In this document: piece by piece, positions 56,348-64,000 of the stretch
Layout of the letters: each line of letters begins with the position of its first letter
Numbering within the stretch: the first letter of the stretch is position 1
Origin: Verrucomicrobiota bacterium
GTDB taxonomy: Bacteria > Pseudomonadota > Gammaproteobacteria > Coxiellales > Coxiellaceae
Direction of reading: 5' to 3'
Assembly: GCA_013287435.1 (NCBI GenBank)
Contig: JABDDU010000001.1
Coordinates: 1 to 64,000 of the forward strand
DNA: 64,000 nucleotides
Translations under genes and position numbers: made by a program
Notes under the pieces: generated by a model
Databases searched by the model: none
The model's input: only the letters and a program-made list of their open reading frames with translations
What the model was told of the DNA's origin: nothing

Positions 56348-56623
56348 TTAGTTCAATTCGTAAATCGCCATTTTCTTGCGCAAAGTACCACGACTCAGAC
56401 CGAGAACGATCGCCGCTTTGCTTTGATTGTTGTTTGTGAGCTTCAAAACCATCTCTAGTAGTGGTTTTTCCACTTCAGCCAATACCAACTCATATAAATT
56501 CGCAGGTGTTTGGCCATCTAATTTCGCAACATATTGTTGCAGTGTATGGTGGACACTTTCTTGCAAGCTCAGCGAATGGCTGGTTTGCATTTCTGGTGCC
56601 AACGCGACGATTTGGTTTTCCAT
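56348..56623 (-). CDS. fis: Fis-family DNA-binding protein
   Basis: 91 residues from the ATG at 56623; a 98-residue version would need TTG at 56644. The C-terminal helix-turn-helix is LTNNNQSKAAIVLGLSRGTL and RKKMAIYELN, very close to E. coli Fis ([20 protein letters not shown]). Legionella has several Fis paralogues that regulate effector genes. Here it is next to the Dot/Icm locus, separated by the family A element. dusB, its usual partner, is absent. Confidence 0.85.
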   Translation of the reverse strand: MENQIVALAPEMQTSHSLSLQESVHHTLQQYVAKLDGQTPANLYELVLAEVEKPLLEMVLKLTNNNQSKAAIVLGLSRGTLRKKMAIYELN

Positions 56624-56644
56624 TTTTTCCGCTGCTCCTTCCAA

Positions 56645-56800
56645 GGTTTTAACTCCTCTGTTGAAATATTTTCTTTTTTGCTACTTCTGGTGGATCATTA
56701 TATCACCAACTATTTTGATCTCAAGAGAAAATGTAAAAATATTTTAATTTTTTTTGTACAGATCATTTCGTACATTTTGAACATCTATCTAAACTTTTTT
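56645..56800. other. Intergenic region with no recognised feature
   Basis: 156 bp of AT-rich DNA between fis and the convergent-side end of zapE. It presumably carries the fis promoter on the minus strand, but no clear -35/-10 or repeat stands out. Confidence 0.5.
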
Positions 56801-57904
56801 TTATAAATGAGTCAATTCTTTTCCAATCAAATCCGGATAAACATAATTTTCCGATTGCATCTCAATTAAACGTGACAATGTACGTTGAAAAGGCGGCTCT
56901 GTTTTTTCATTTTGATAAATTTCAACGAGCGGAACTTCGGATGAGATGATTAATCGACAATGCGCGTCATATAAAATATCTACCAAATAGATAAACGATA
57001 AAATAAGATCGATTTCATTTGGCTGTATTTTTCTAACACGTTGAATCATCACAGTATGATAATGTTGCGCGATCGCAAGGTAATCATTTTGCGAACGCGG
57101 ACGACCACAAATTTTTTCAAAATCAAACCAAATCACTGAGCTAGCTTGTTTAATAATAGAGATATCGCGTTGATATAACGTAATAGGATCGTATTCAACC
57201 GCAACACCTTGCGAAAAATGGGTAAATGCATTTTCCATATTCTGCATTGCCGCGTCATTCAGTGGCGTGTAGTAAACGCCGCTCTGACGAATATGCTGTT
57301 GTCGATAATCCATTTTCGAATGCAAATGCATCACATCGGTATTTTTTTTAATAAGTTCAATTGCTGGCAAAAAACGTTCGCGCTGCAATCCTTCTTTGTA
57401 CAACAAATCGGGCGGAATGTTTGAACTTGTCACCAATGTCACGCCATTTTGAAAGAGATGAAAAAAAAGTTCACCTAAAATCATCGCATCGACAATGTTC
57501 GATACAAAAAATTCGTCAAAGCAAATCACGGTTGTCTCTTGAGATATTTTTTTAGCGATTATCGCTAACGGATTTTTTCCCCCTTGTGCTTTGTTGAGCG
57601 CCTCATGAGTGCGCAGCATAAATTGATGAAAATGCAAACGCAATTTAGGAATTGTTAGGCAATGATAAAAGCAATCCATCAAAAAAGTTTTGCCAATGCC
57701 AACGCTGCCCCAAAGATAAAGTCCTTTGACTGGCTTCACCGATAACCGAAGCAATCGCGCCAAGCTTGCTCTTTTACCATTTTTTTCACGTGTCATTAAT
57801 GCTTGATAGATTATTTCTAATTTTTCAACGATAGGGCGTTGCTGATCGTCCGGACGAATCCGGCCTGCATCGAGCTCTTGTTGATAATATTGAAAGGGGG
57901 TCAT
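56801..57904 (-). CDS. zapE: ZapE/AFG1-type ATPase
   Basis: 367 residues, near the 375 of E. coli ZapE, a cell-division ATPase that acts at the Z-ring. Walker A is GSVGIGKTFLMDCFY (about 65-79), Walker B VICFDEFFVSNIVDAM, arginine region HLHSKMDYR. The ATG overlaps the vapC stop (ATGA), so it is translated from the vapBC mRNA, an unusual arrangement. Confidence 0.9.
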   Translation of the reverse strand: MTPFQYYQQELDAGRIRPDDQQRPIVEKLEIIYQALMTREKNGKRASLARLLRLSVKPVKGLYLWGSVGIGKTFLMDCFYHCLTIPKLRLHFHQFMLRTHEALNKAQGGKNPLAIIAKKISQETTVICFDEFFVSNIVDAMILGELFFHLFQNGVTLVTSSNIPPDLLYKEGLQRERFLPAIELIKKNTDVMHLHSKMDYRQQHIRQSGVYYTPLNDAAMQNMENAFTHFSQGVAVEYDPITLYQRDISIIKQASSVIWFDFEKICGRPRSQNDYLAIAQHYHTVMIQRVRKIQPNEIDLILSFIYLVDILYDAHCRLIISSEVPLVEIYQNEKTEPPFQRTLSRLIEMQSENYVYPDLIGKELTHL

Positions 57905-58293
57905 GCTGTTGTCGGACTAATACTGCGAAAACGCTTACTTTTATTCAATAGATCCGAATCACAGGTCACTAGTACAAGATCAAAATAAATTGCTGTGGCT
58001 GCTATCAAGGCGTCTGGTAATTTCAATTTTTTTTCTCGGCGCAAATGGATAACCTGATCACATATCGCCTCGTTTATTGGCAGTATCTTTACGTATGATA
58101 AAAATTTCTTTAGTTGTTTTTCCTCTTGAACCGTAATACCAGGATATCCTAAAAGCTCCATACGAGTGATTTGGCTTACATGCAAGTTCGACTGCATTAA
58201 ATTTTTTTCAAAAAAATCAGTAATTTTTACATTACCATTGAGAAAACCCAGCACAATGTTGGTATCTAGTAAAAAATTATCTTTCCCACTCAT
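57901..58293 (-). CDS. vapC: VapC-type PIN-domain toxin
   Basis: 130 residues. The four PIN acidic residues are visible: LLDTNIVLG (Asp), RMELLG (Glu), KLPDALIAATA (Asp), TCDSDL (Asp). VapC toxins cut tRNA or rRNA; the target here is unknown. The start overlaps the antitoxin end by 17 bp, and the stop overlaps zapE. Confidence 0.85.
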   Translation of the reverse strand: MSGKDNFLLDTNIVLGFLNGNVKITDFFEKNLMQSNLHVSQITRMELLGYPGITVQEEKQLKKFLSYVKILPINEAICDQVIHLRREKKLKLPDALIAATAIYFDLVLVTCDSDLLNKSKRFRSISPTTA

Positions 58294-58525
58294 TACGCAA
58301 TGCCTTTTGTATCAGTAAAGGATCTCCACCAAAGTTAGGTGAATTTTTAAGTGATCCAGCTAATTTCAATATTTCAACACTGATAACATCACTGGATGGA
58401 GTAAGTTTGTTAGAAAATACCAATAATACTTCAACCTGACCTGTGGGAAAGTTGTCTGGCAGCGTAACATCAATATGGATTTTATGATTTTCAGGAATCG
58501 TGAGAGTCTGTTTTAAGGTTTCCAT
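58277..58525 (-). CDS. VapB-like antitoxin
   Basis: 82 residues beginning METLKQTLTIPENHKIHIDV, with an N-terminal beta-rich segment (LPDNFPTGQVEVLLVF) and a C-terminal helix that would contact VapC (GGDPLLIQKALRNEWER). The pattern is that of DUF2281-like antitoxins paired with PIN toxins. Overlapping translation with vapC supports the pairing. Confidence 0.65.
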   Translation of the reverse strand: METLKQTLTIPENHKIHIDVTLPDNFPTGQVEVLLVFSNKLTPSSDVISVEILKLAGSLKNSPNFGGDPLLIQKALRNEWER

Positions 58526-58609
58526 TAATTTCTCTCGACAAAATGGTTATAGTATCGAAACATCATGCCAAAATCAATCGCAAAAGTTGATAATTACTCA
58601 TACTCACAC

Positions 58610-59239
<630 letters not shown>

Positions 59240-59276
59240 CTATCATAGTGTGAGTGTGAGTGTGAGGTAAAAACTG

Positions 59277-60080
59277 ATGCAGAAACTCGGACGCTTCCTT
59301 AAAACTCTCACCATCCGTTTTTTCGCCGATCAAGGTCCGATGCGCGCCGCATCACTTACTTTCACGACATTATTATCCATCGTCCCTCTTGTTATTTTTA
59401 CATTTTACATTTTGTCTTTTTTTCCAGTGTTGCAACATCCGAGCAAAGAAATAGAAAACTTTATTTTACATCATTTTGTGGCAAGCTCGGCGACGGCGAT
59501 TATGGAAGAGCTACAAAGTTTTGTGACGAATATGCATGTGATTTCATGGGGCAATGTAATTGCACTTGTGTCTATTGCGATAATAATGCTTTTTAATATT
59601 ATTAGTGCGGTGAATGGGGTTTGGCATGTGAAAATGCATCGTGATTCTGCGATTTCGTTTACGCTCTATTTAATTACATTAATTATTCTGCCGATTATAT
59701 TTGCGATATTGTTGCTGATCAGTTCGTACATTACTTCCTTGCCATTCTTGTCACAGGTTGTAGAAATTGATATTGTTCGAAAGCCTTTTATTTCTTTATC
59801 CCCTTTTCTAATCGAATGGGTGGTGTTTAGTTGTTTTCATTGGATGATGCCAAGCTGTCGCGTGTATTTACGGTATGCCGTTATCGCAGGATTGATTACG
59901 ACGATTTTATTCGAAGTAGCGAAATGGGGGTTTGTATTATATTTCCATTATTTTTCCACCTACCAATTCATCTACGGCGCGCTCGCCATTATTCCGATTT
60001 TCTTTCTGTGGATTTATATTTCATGGCTGATTCTTATCTTGGGGGCGTTGGTTTGTCATTTACTGCAGATAAAGGTGTGA
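59277..60080 (+). CDS. yihY: YihY/UPF0761 family inner-membrane protein
   Basis: 267 residues with six membrane segments. RFFADQGPMRAASLTFTTLLSIVPLV is the N-terminal signature, and YQFIYGALAIIPIFFLWIYISW the C-terminal one. Once called RNase BN; function now considered unknown. Conserved order beside wrbA is common. A (GTGAGT)3 repeat and GAGG precede the ATG. Confidence 0.9.
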   Translation: MQKLGRFLKTLTIRFFADQGPMRAASLTFTTLLSIVPLVIFTFYILSFFPVLQHPSKEIENFILHHFVASSATAIMEELQSFVTNMHVISWGNVIALVSIAIIMLFNIISAVNGVWHVKMHRDSAISFTLYLITLIILPIIFAILLLISSYITSLPFLSQVVEIDIVRKPFISLSPFLIEWVVFSCFHWMMPSCRVYLRYAVIAGLITTILFEVAKWGFVLYFHYFSTYQFIYGALAIIPIFFLWIYISWLILILGALVCHLLQIKV

Positions 60081-60389
60081 GTGGGAGTGTGCGTGTGAGT
60101 GTGCGTGTGAACGCGGAAGTTTGAATGGAGCCGCGCGTGAAGGGTTGTACTCAACTGGGAGTGTGCGTGTGAGTGTGCGTGTGCGTGTGAACGCGGAAGT
60201 TTGAATGGAGCCGCGCGTGAAGGGTTGTACTCAACTGGGAGTGTGAGTGTGAGTGTGCGTGTGAACGCGGAAGTTTGAATGGAGCCGCGCGTGAAGGGTT
60301 GTACTCAACTGGGAGTGTGAGTGTGAGTGTGAGTGTGCGTGTGAACGCGGAAGTTTGAATGGAGCCGCGCGTGAAGGGTTGTACTCAAC
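60067..60389. repeat. Four-copy tandem array of ~80-bp units
   Basis: The unit holds GAACGCGGAAGTTTGAATGG, AGCCGCGCGTGAAGGGTTGT and ACTCAACTGGGAGTGTG, joined by a variable number of GTGCGT/GTGAGT repeats. Copies start at 60109, 60189, 60263 and 60343 (spacing 80, 74, 80). The non-microsatellite part is identical in all four. No ORF or CRISPR-type spacer. The rest of the interval 60390-60519 contains a leader with CCTTAAGG and no recognisable gene. Confidence 0.9.
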
Positions 60390-60519
60390 CCGGAACAAGC
60401 GATATTAAATCCTTAAGGTAACATTATGTACGGAAAAAGACTGTTTTAGTGGGTAACTGACGCGGTAGAATTGGTAAATAAATATAGTTGAATAGGTTAA
60501 TTAAAGTGAGGGGGTGGGT

Positions 60520-62445
60520 ATGCTGGGAACACTAAAAGAAGCTGTTGACGTTCCCGCTCATAATAATTCTACAATAGTTCGACCATTATCACGTGATATA
60601 GGAACACCGGATGATGGCCAGAAAGAACCTGGTACTGCGTTGATTTACGTATATGACCCTTTTGAAAAAAGAGATGAACAGTCAGCAAGTTATGATATTG
60701 ACCGCGTACCGACTATCCCCGATATGACTGCTAAAGAGGTTGGGCAGGGATCGTTCGCTAAGAATGACGACAACAATGGTAAAAAAGGTACACCTCCTAT
60801 GAAATCTACCGTTTCACCTGTCAATGAACAGCCACCATCAAATAATCCAACAGATCCAAACTCACAAACCCACTTTTCCTACCTAGGCAATTTCATTCGC
60901 ACATTACAATCATTACTTAAATACACACCTCGGTTTCTTTCAGCGACAGCACCCGCTGTTTTTTTTGCAGCATTATCACTTGATAATGTCAGACCGTTCC
61001 TGCTCGGTTTATATGTGGGTGAAGTTGTTATGGGGATTGAAAGGGTGCTCTACCCTGCATTGTGCTCGTTAGTTAACTATGCCACTGCTGATGAATCTCA
61101 AGATGAGCTCCTTAACACGCTGCGTAAACTATGGAAATCTGATGCTACGTTGAAAGACAGAGTTGCGTTTGTATTTTGCGCTTTAGCTGCTGTGATTGCG
61201 GCGGTTGCCACGATTCCCATGGCGAAAGATGGCGCTGCCAAGATGGGTATGAAAAGCGAAAATTCCCATCTAGAACTTTTGTACACGATCATTGCCATTT
61301 TTTTATTGAGTGTTTTGTACACGGTGGTGACTCGTTGTGTGAATGCCTTCAAGTTATTTTTTGAAGAAACACCTGATTTTTTCTCCTGGCTCGATAGAAA
61401 ATATCATTTGCTTTTAAACAAAGATCCAGACCACCTATATTTTAAGGTCGATGTGGCACGGTTTATTAATAAGGATTTAAAAACGGAGCGCCAATTTCGC
61501 GCGTTGGCTGCGATGCTTGAAAAGATTGGTAGTAGCGCTCGACACGAAGGACGAGAAATTCCACAGCTGGAACAACTGATTACTGATTTTTTGCAAGACA
61601 ACGGTTATCAAATATTTCCCTCAAAAATGAAACTATTCGTTAGTAGTACGCTGTCAGCAGGATGCCCAATATTCAGTTTTTTATTGTATAACATGTCTCA
61701 TCAAGGTGCGAATACGTTGGGGTTGCACGAGAATGCAGCAAAAATGATTGCCATTCTTTCGGTAATTTTGGCGGAAATTTTTTATTTACGAGCATGCATT
61801 AAATATCCTGACCGAATAATAAATAGTTTTAATGCGATGCAGCAGGCTTTTTTCCCAAAATCGCCCTATATTTTTTTATTATTATATTCTTTTATGTGGG
61901 CTTTAATTGCATTGACGACCAGCGCTGGGTTTGTTTATGAAGGTAAAAAATATACGAAAGATATGTCACGTGTCATCCAAATACTTCATGAGTTATATGT
62001 AATTTTCTATGCGGGAGGGGTTGCCAATGGTGGGTATACAGCCCTGAAAGCGGCAGAATTAGGGCAAGCCCGTTTGGATGCGATAGCGATTCGAGAACTG
62101 TGTGGTACGAATCCAGCAGCGCCTGTGGTAGCAGCGGGTGTGTCAGCAAAAGCACAGGCTTTTGAAAATAAATCAAAGTTAGTTAATGCTTTTAATGATT
62201 TTAGTGATGATTCAATAGCACGTGTAAGAGAAAAGGTAACGCCGTTTGCTGCAGCACCAGTTGCCGCCCAACGTACTTGTTCTTCACTAGTAGCTTGCCT
62301 TTCATCATTCTTTCCCTCTAAAGGTGGTCAAAATGCTCGAGCTAGTCACGCGAGTTCGATAACTCCCCTCATAAATTCTTCCAACCACCCATCTTCCCGT
62401 TCACTGACACTTTATCGAGAAAACTATACAGATTGCCAAATTTAG
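60520..62445 (+). CDS. Large polytopic membrane protein of unknown function
   Basis: 641 residues from the ATG at 60520, preceded by GAGGGGG. A ~130-residue polar N-terminus (PVSPVNEQPPSNNPTD-like, low complexity) is followed by about seven membrane segments at roughly 150-190, 215-233, 250-278, 370-392, 405-427, 447-475 and 490-510. A soluble loop lies at about 280-370, and a Ser/Ala-rich tail follows (ARASHASSITPLINSS). There is no signal peptide. I do not recognise the family. It lies 4 kb from dotA. It could be an inner-membrane protein or a membrane-inserting Dot/Icm substrate. Confidence 0.7.
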   Translation: MLGTLKEAVDVPAHNNSTIVRPLSRDIGTPDDGQKEPGTALIYVYDPFEKRDEQSASYDIDRVPTIPDMTAKEVGQGSFAKNDDNNGKKGTPPMKSTVSPVNEQPPSNNPTDPNSQTHFSYLGNFIRTLQSLLKYTPRFLSATAPAVFFAALSLDNVRPFLLGLYVGEVVMGIERVLYPALCSLVNYATADESQDELLNTLRKLWKSDATLKDRVAFVFCALAAVIAAVATIPMAKDGAAKMGMKSENSHLELLYTIIAIFLLSVLYTVVTRCVNAFKLFFEETPDFFSWLDRKYHLLLNKDPDHLYFKVDVARFINKDLKTERQFRALAAMLEKIGSSARHEGREIPQLEQLITDFLQDNGYQIFPSKMKLFVSSTLSAGCPIFSFLLYNMSHQGANTLGLHENAAKMIAILSVILAEIFYLRACIKYPDRIINSFNAMQQAFFPKSPYIFLLLYSFMWALIALTTSAGFVYEGKKYTKDMSRVIQILHELYVIFYAGGVANGGYTALKAAELGQARLDAIAIRELCGTNPAAPVVAAGVSAKAQAFENKSKLVNAFNDFSDDSIARVREKVTPFAAAPVAAQRTCSSLVACLSSFFPSKGGQNARASHASSITPLINSSNHPSSRSLTLYRENYTDCQI

Positions 62446-62496
62446 GCTCCTACAGCAGTCGTTCACCAACTCAACACACCATAAAAACGTAGCGCG

Positions 62497-62588
62497 AAGC
62501 CTCCATTATGAATGGAGGCTTTTGATATAAAGCTTCCATTGCCAATGGAGGCTTTATATGCTAAGCTTCCATTATGAATGGAGACTTA
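62497..62588 (+). promoter_or_regulatory. Three tandem hairpins before the ATPase gene
   Basis: Hairpin 1 (62497-62523) AAGCCTCC-ATT / AAT-GGAGGCTT plus TTT resembles a terminator for the preceding gene. Hairpin 2 (62528-62555) and hairpin 3 (62562-62588) are near-repeats with loops GCC and ATG. GGAG of hairpin 3 is the only Shine-Dalgarno for the ATG at 62593 and is paired in the stem. This suggests translational control. The loop of copies 1 and 3 is ATG, the arms TTCCATT / AATGGA are shared by all three. Confidence 0.65.
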
Positions 62589-62592
62589 ATGC

Positions 62593-63882
62593 ATGCCTAC
62601 AATCACCCCTGAACTGATCAAAACTATTATTGCTGATCAGCTTGAAGAGATGATCCCCGTGGATTGTTTCACGCGTACGATCGAGAAAAAATTTAAAAAT
62701 TTGCTCAATAATGATGAAATCATTGTGTTAACCGGTGTCCGGCGATGCGGCAAATCTGTTGTACTGAACACAATTCGACGACAAATGAAAGAGAAAGATT
62801 ATTATTTTAATTTCGAAGATGAGCGGCTTGTCACATTTATCAGCGATGATTTTCAATTGCTATATGAAGTCTTTTTAGAAATTTTTGGCGAACAAAAAAC
62901 TTTTTATTTTGATGAAATTCAAAATATAGAGGGTTGGGAAATGTTTGTTAGACGATTATACAACGCTGGTCATAAAATCATGATTACCGGTTCCAACGCC
63001 ACTTTATTTAGTGAGGAATTAGGCACGCGATTAACAGGTCGTTATATTCAATTAAACGTGTATCCATTTTCGTTTTATGAATTTATGCAGCATGAATTAC
63101 CACCGCTTTTAAATAAAACCATTTTATCCACCAAAGAACACAGCAGAATTAAAAAATTATTTAATAATTACTGTGAATTTGGCGGTATTCCAGCCTATGT
63201 AAAAAATCATGAAACTGATTATTTGCATGTTTTGTATGAAAGCATCATTTATCGCGATATTGTTGCACGATATAAATTAACCAATGCGCCCACACTCAAA
63301 AAATTAGTGTTTTTTTTAGCAAGTAATTGCAGCAAAGAAACTACGTATAATGCGTTACGAAAATTTCTGGGCTTGGGAAGTGTAACCACTGTTTCGGATT
63401 ATTGCGGTTACTTGGAAAACAGTTACCTTTGTTTTTTTGTAAATCGATATCATGCTTCTGTTAAAGTTCAAAGCCAATCCCCAAAAAAGGTCTATTTTAT
63501 TGATCACGCATTGGCTAAAACTATTGGATTTCACTTTAGTGAAGACCATGGCAGATTATTAGAAAATATTGTGTTTATCGAATTGAAACGTCGTTTTCAA
63601 ATGATTTATTATCATGCCGAAAAAAAAGAATGTGATTTTGTTATTCAACAGGGTGTGAAAATAGTGGCCGCCATTCAGGTTTGTCATAACTTGTCTAATT
63701 CAGATACGAAACAAAGAGAAGTGGATGGTTTATTAGAAGCGCTTGTCTGTTATTCATTAAAGAAAGGTATCATTTTAACGGAGTCAGAAGAAAAAACAGA
63801 GATGGTTGTGAGGGATAAAAAAAAGTATCAGATTGATATTGTACCATTGTGGAAATGGCTTATTTCGACGGACTCTTTGTAA
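62593..63882 (+). CDS. AAA+ ATPase with DUF4143 domain (AAA_14 family)
   Basis: 429 residues. Walker A is GVRRCGKS (48-55), Walker B FYFDEIQ near residue 112, then MITGSNATLFSEELGTRLTG and PFSFYEF typical of the family. The C-terminal DUF4143-like region has LENIVFIELKRR and ECDFVIQQG. It is distantly related to the genes at 3839 and 6650. Its start is 5 bp after the third hairpin. The 3' end overlaps the convergent exbD by 23 bp. Role unknown. Confidence 0.88.
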   Translation: MPTITPELIKTIIADQLEEMIPVDCFTRTIEKKFKNLLNNDEIIVLTGVRRCGKSVVLNTIRRQMKEKDYYFNFEDERLVTFISDDFQLLYEVFLEIFGEQKTFYFDEIQNIEGWEMFVRRLYNAGHKIMITGSNATLFSEELGTRLTGRYIQLNVYPFSFYEFMQHELPPLLNKTILSTKEHSRIKKLFNNYCEFGGIPAYVKNHETDYLHVLYESIIYRDIVARYKLTNAPTLKKLVFFLASNCSKETTYNALRKFLGLGSVTTVSDYCGYLENSYLCFFVNRYHASVKVQSQSPKKVYFIDHALAKTIGFHFSEDHGRLLENIVFIELKRRFQMIYYHAEKKECDFVIQQGVKIVAAIQVCHNLSNSDTKQREVDGLLEALVCYSLKKGIILTESEEKTEMVVRDKKKYQIDIVPLWKWLISTDSL

Positions 63883-64000
63883 TCAACCCAACATCACTCG
63901 CTCCCGCTTTTTGCAGCAAAACCATGGCTTTCATGACTTCACCATAGCTCGCATTTCGATCGCCTTTCACATAAATATCTTGTTGTTTATGCTGCGTTTG
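63860..64000 (-). CDS. ExbD/TolR family protein, C-terminal part
   Basis: The 46 residues before the stop read IYVKGDRNASYGEVMKAMVL, then LLQKAGASDVGLITKSPSK. This is the C-terminal periplasmic part of ExbD/TolR proteins (V-x-GD-x-x-x-YG-x-V-x-x-x-M-x-x-L-x-x-AG). Such proteins drive outer-membrane transport or Tol function with ExbB/TolQ. The gene continues beyond the window. Confidence 0.85.
   Translation of the reverse strand, partial: QTQHKQQDIYVKGDRNASYGEVMKAMVLLQKAGASDVGLITKSPSK

Noticed and set aside
50039-56352. Composite transposon carrying the Dot/Icm genes
   Set aside because: Each element has its own 8-bp duplication and the outer flanks differ (CTATCCGC left, TTTTTAGT right), so the segment did not move as a unit.
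60067-60389. CRISPR array
   Set aside because: Spacing is regular, but the supposed spacers are identical between units or microsatellite; there are no unique spacers and no cas gene.
60401-60420. PmrA box upstream of the 641-residue protein
   Set aside because: The TTAA cores are 8 bp apart, not 11, and the distance to the gene is over 100 bp.
60440-60480. tRNA-like sequence (GCGGTAGAATTGGTAAAT resembles a D-arm)
   Set aside because: No acceptor, anticodon or T-arm partners around it; too short to support a tRNA gene or fragment.

Overview
The window is an AT-rich chromosomal segment of a gammaproteobacterium, most probably of the order Legionellales (Legionella/Coxiella relatives). The strongest evidence is a contiguous Dot/Icm type IVB secretion locus (icmX, a small exported protein, icmW, icmV, dotA). 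Housekeeping clusters in gammaproteobacterial order also support this: pyrG-kdsA-eno-ftsB-ispD, surE-nlpD-rpoS, rplU-rpmA-obgE, murJ-ribF-ileS-lspA-ispH and tamA-tamB. No species can be named from sequence alone.

Layout. 1-8 kb is accessory in character. It holds remnants and intact copies of AAA+/DUF4143-type ATPases, an AbiEii-type nucleotidyltransferase pair sitting between two copies of the sdaA 3' end, a HepT/MntA pair and an AmpG permease. 8-22 kb carries tamBA, coaA, an exported S1/P1-type nuclease, gltX with two tRNA-Glu genes, an ABC-F ATPase, a DAK2-DegV fusion, a YgfX-like protein and an M20 peptidase. 22-32 kb has a RelB/YafQ-type pair, pyrG-kdsA, an inserted hipBA pair, eno-ftsB-ispD, a small Gly-rich ORF, surE-nlpD-rpoS and tRNA-Pro. 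32-50 kb has ispB, ribosomal proteins with obgE, murJ-ribF, small hypotheticals, ileS, an inserted BRO-N gene, lspA-ispH, a geranylgeranyl reductase-like oxidoreductase, and LPS inner-core genes (waaF, a WaaE-like glycosyltransferase, hldE). 50-56.4 kb is the Dot/Icm locus plus an acyl carrier protein, bounded by two inverted, nearly identical 175-bp miniature elements. 56-64 kb has a Fis-like regulator, zapE with vapBC, wrbA, a YihY protein, an 80-bp tandem array, a 641-residue polytopic protein of unknown function, another DUF4143-type ATPase and the 3' end of an ExbD/TolR gene.

The most unusual feature is the density of self-complementary intergenic elements. Three miniature-element families were found by reading. 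Family A is 175 bp with GTAAC ends and 8-bp target duplications. Family B is 173-175 bp with CAGT-like ends and 9-bp duplications. Family C has CTCTGTAC ends and 9-bp duplications. A and B share a central ~38-nt hairpin core although their ends differ. A further group of microsatellite hairpins has arms of different repeat units (GTGAGT, GGTATCA, TGATCAC), always self-complementary, around a conserved CCTCTGA-type core. These elements have changed genes: family A rewrote the C-terminus of icmX, family B and its target duplication supply the start region of waaF, and a GTGAGT-type repeat encodes a His-Thr run inside ileS.

Regulation visible in the sequence: divergent PmrA-box-like sites between icmW and icmV, a similar site upstream of a small unknown ORF at 28.9-29.2 kb, palindromic operators before two toxin-antitoxin pairs, and a Shine-Dalgarno sequence buried in a hairpin before the last ATPase. 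All coordinates, repeats and target duplications were read by eye; no alignment or database search was run.
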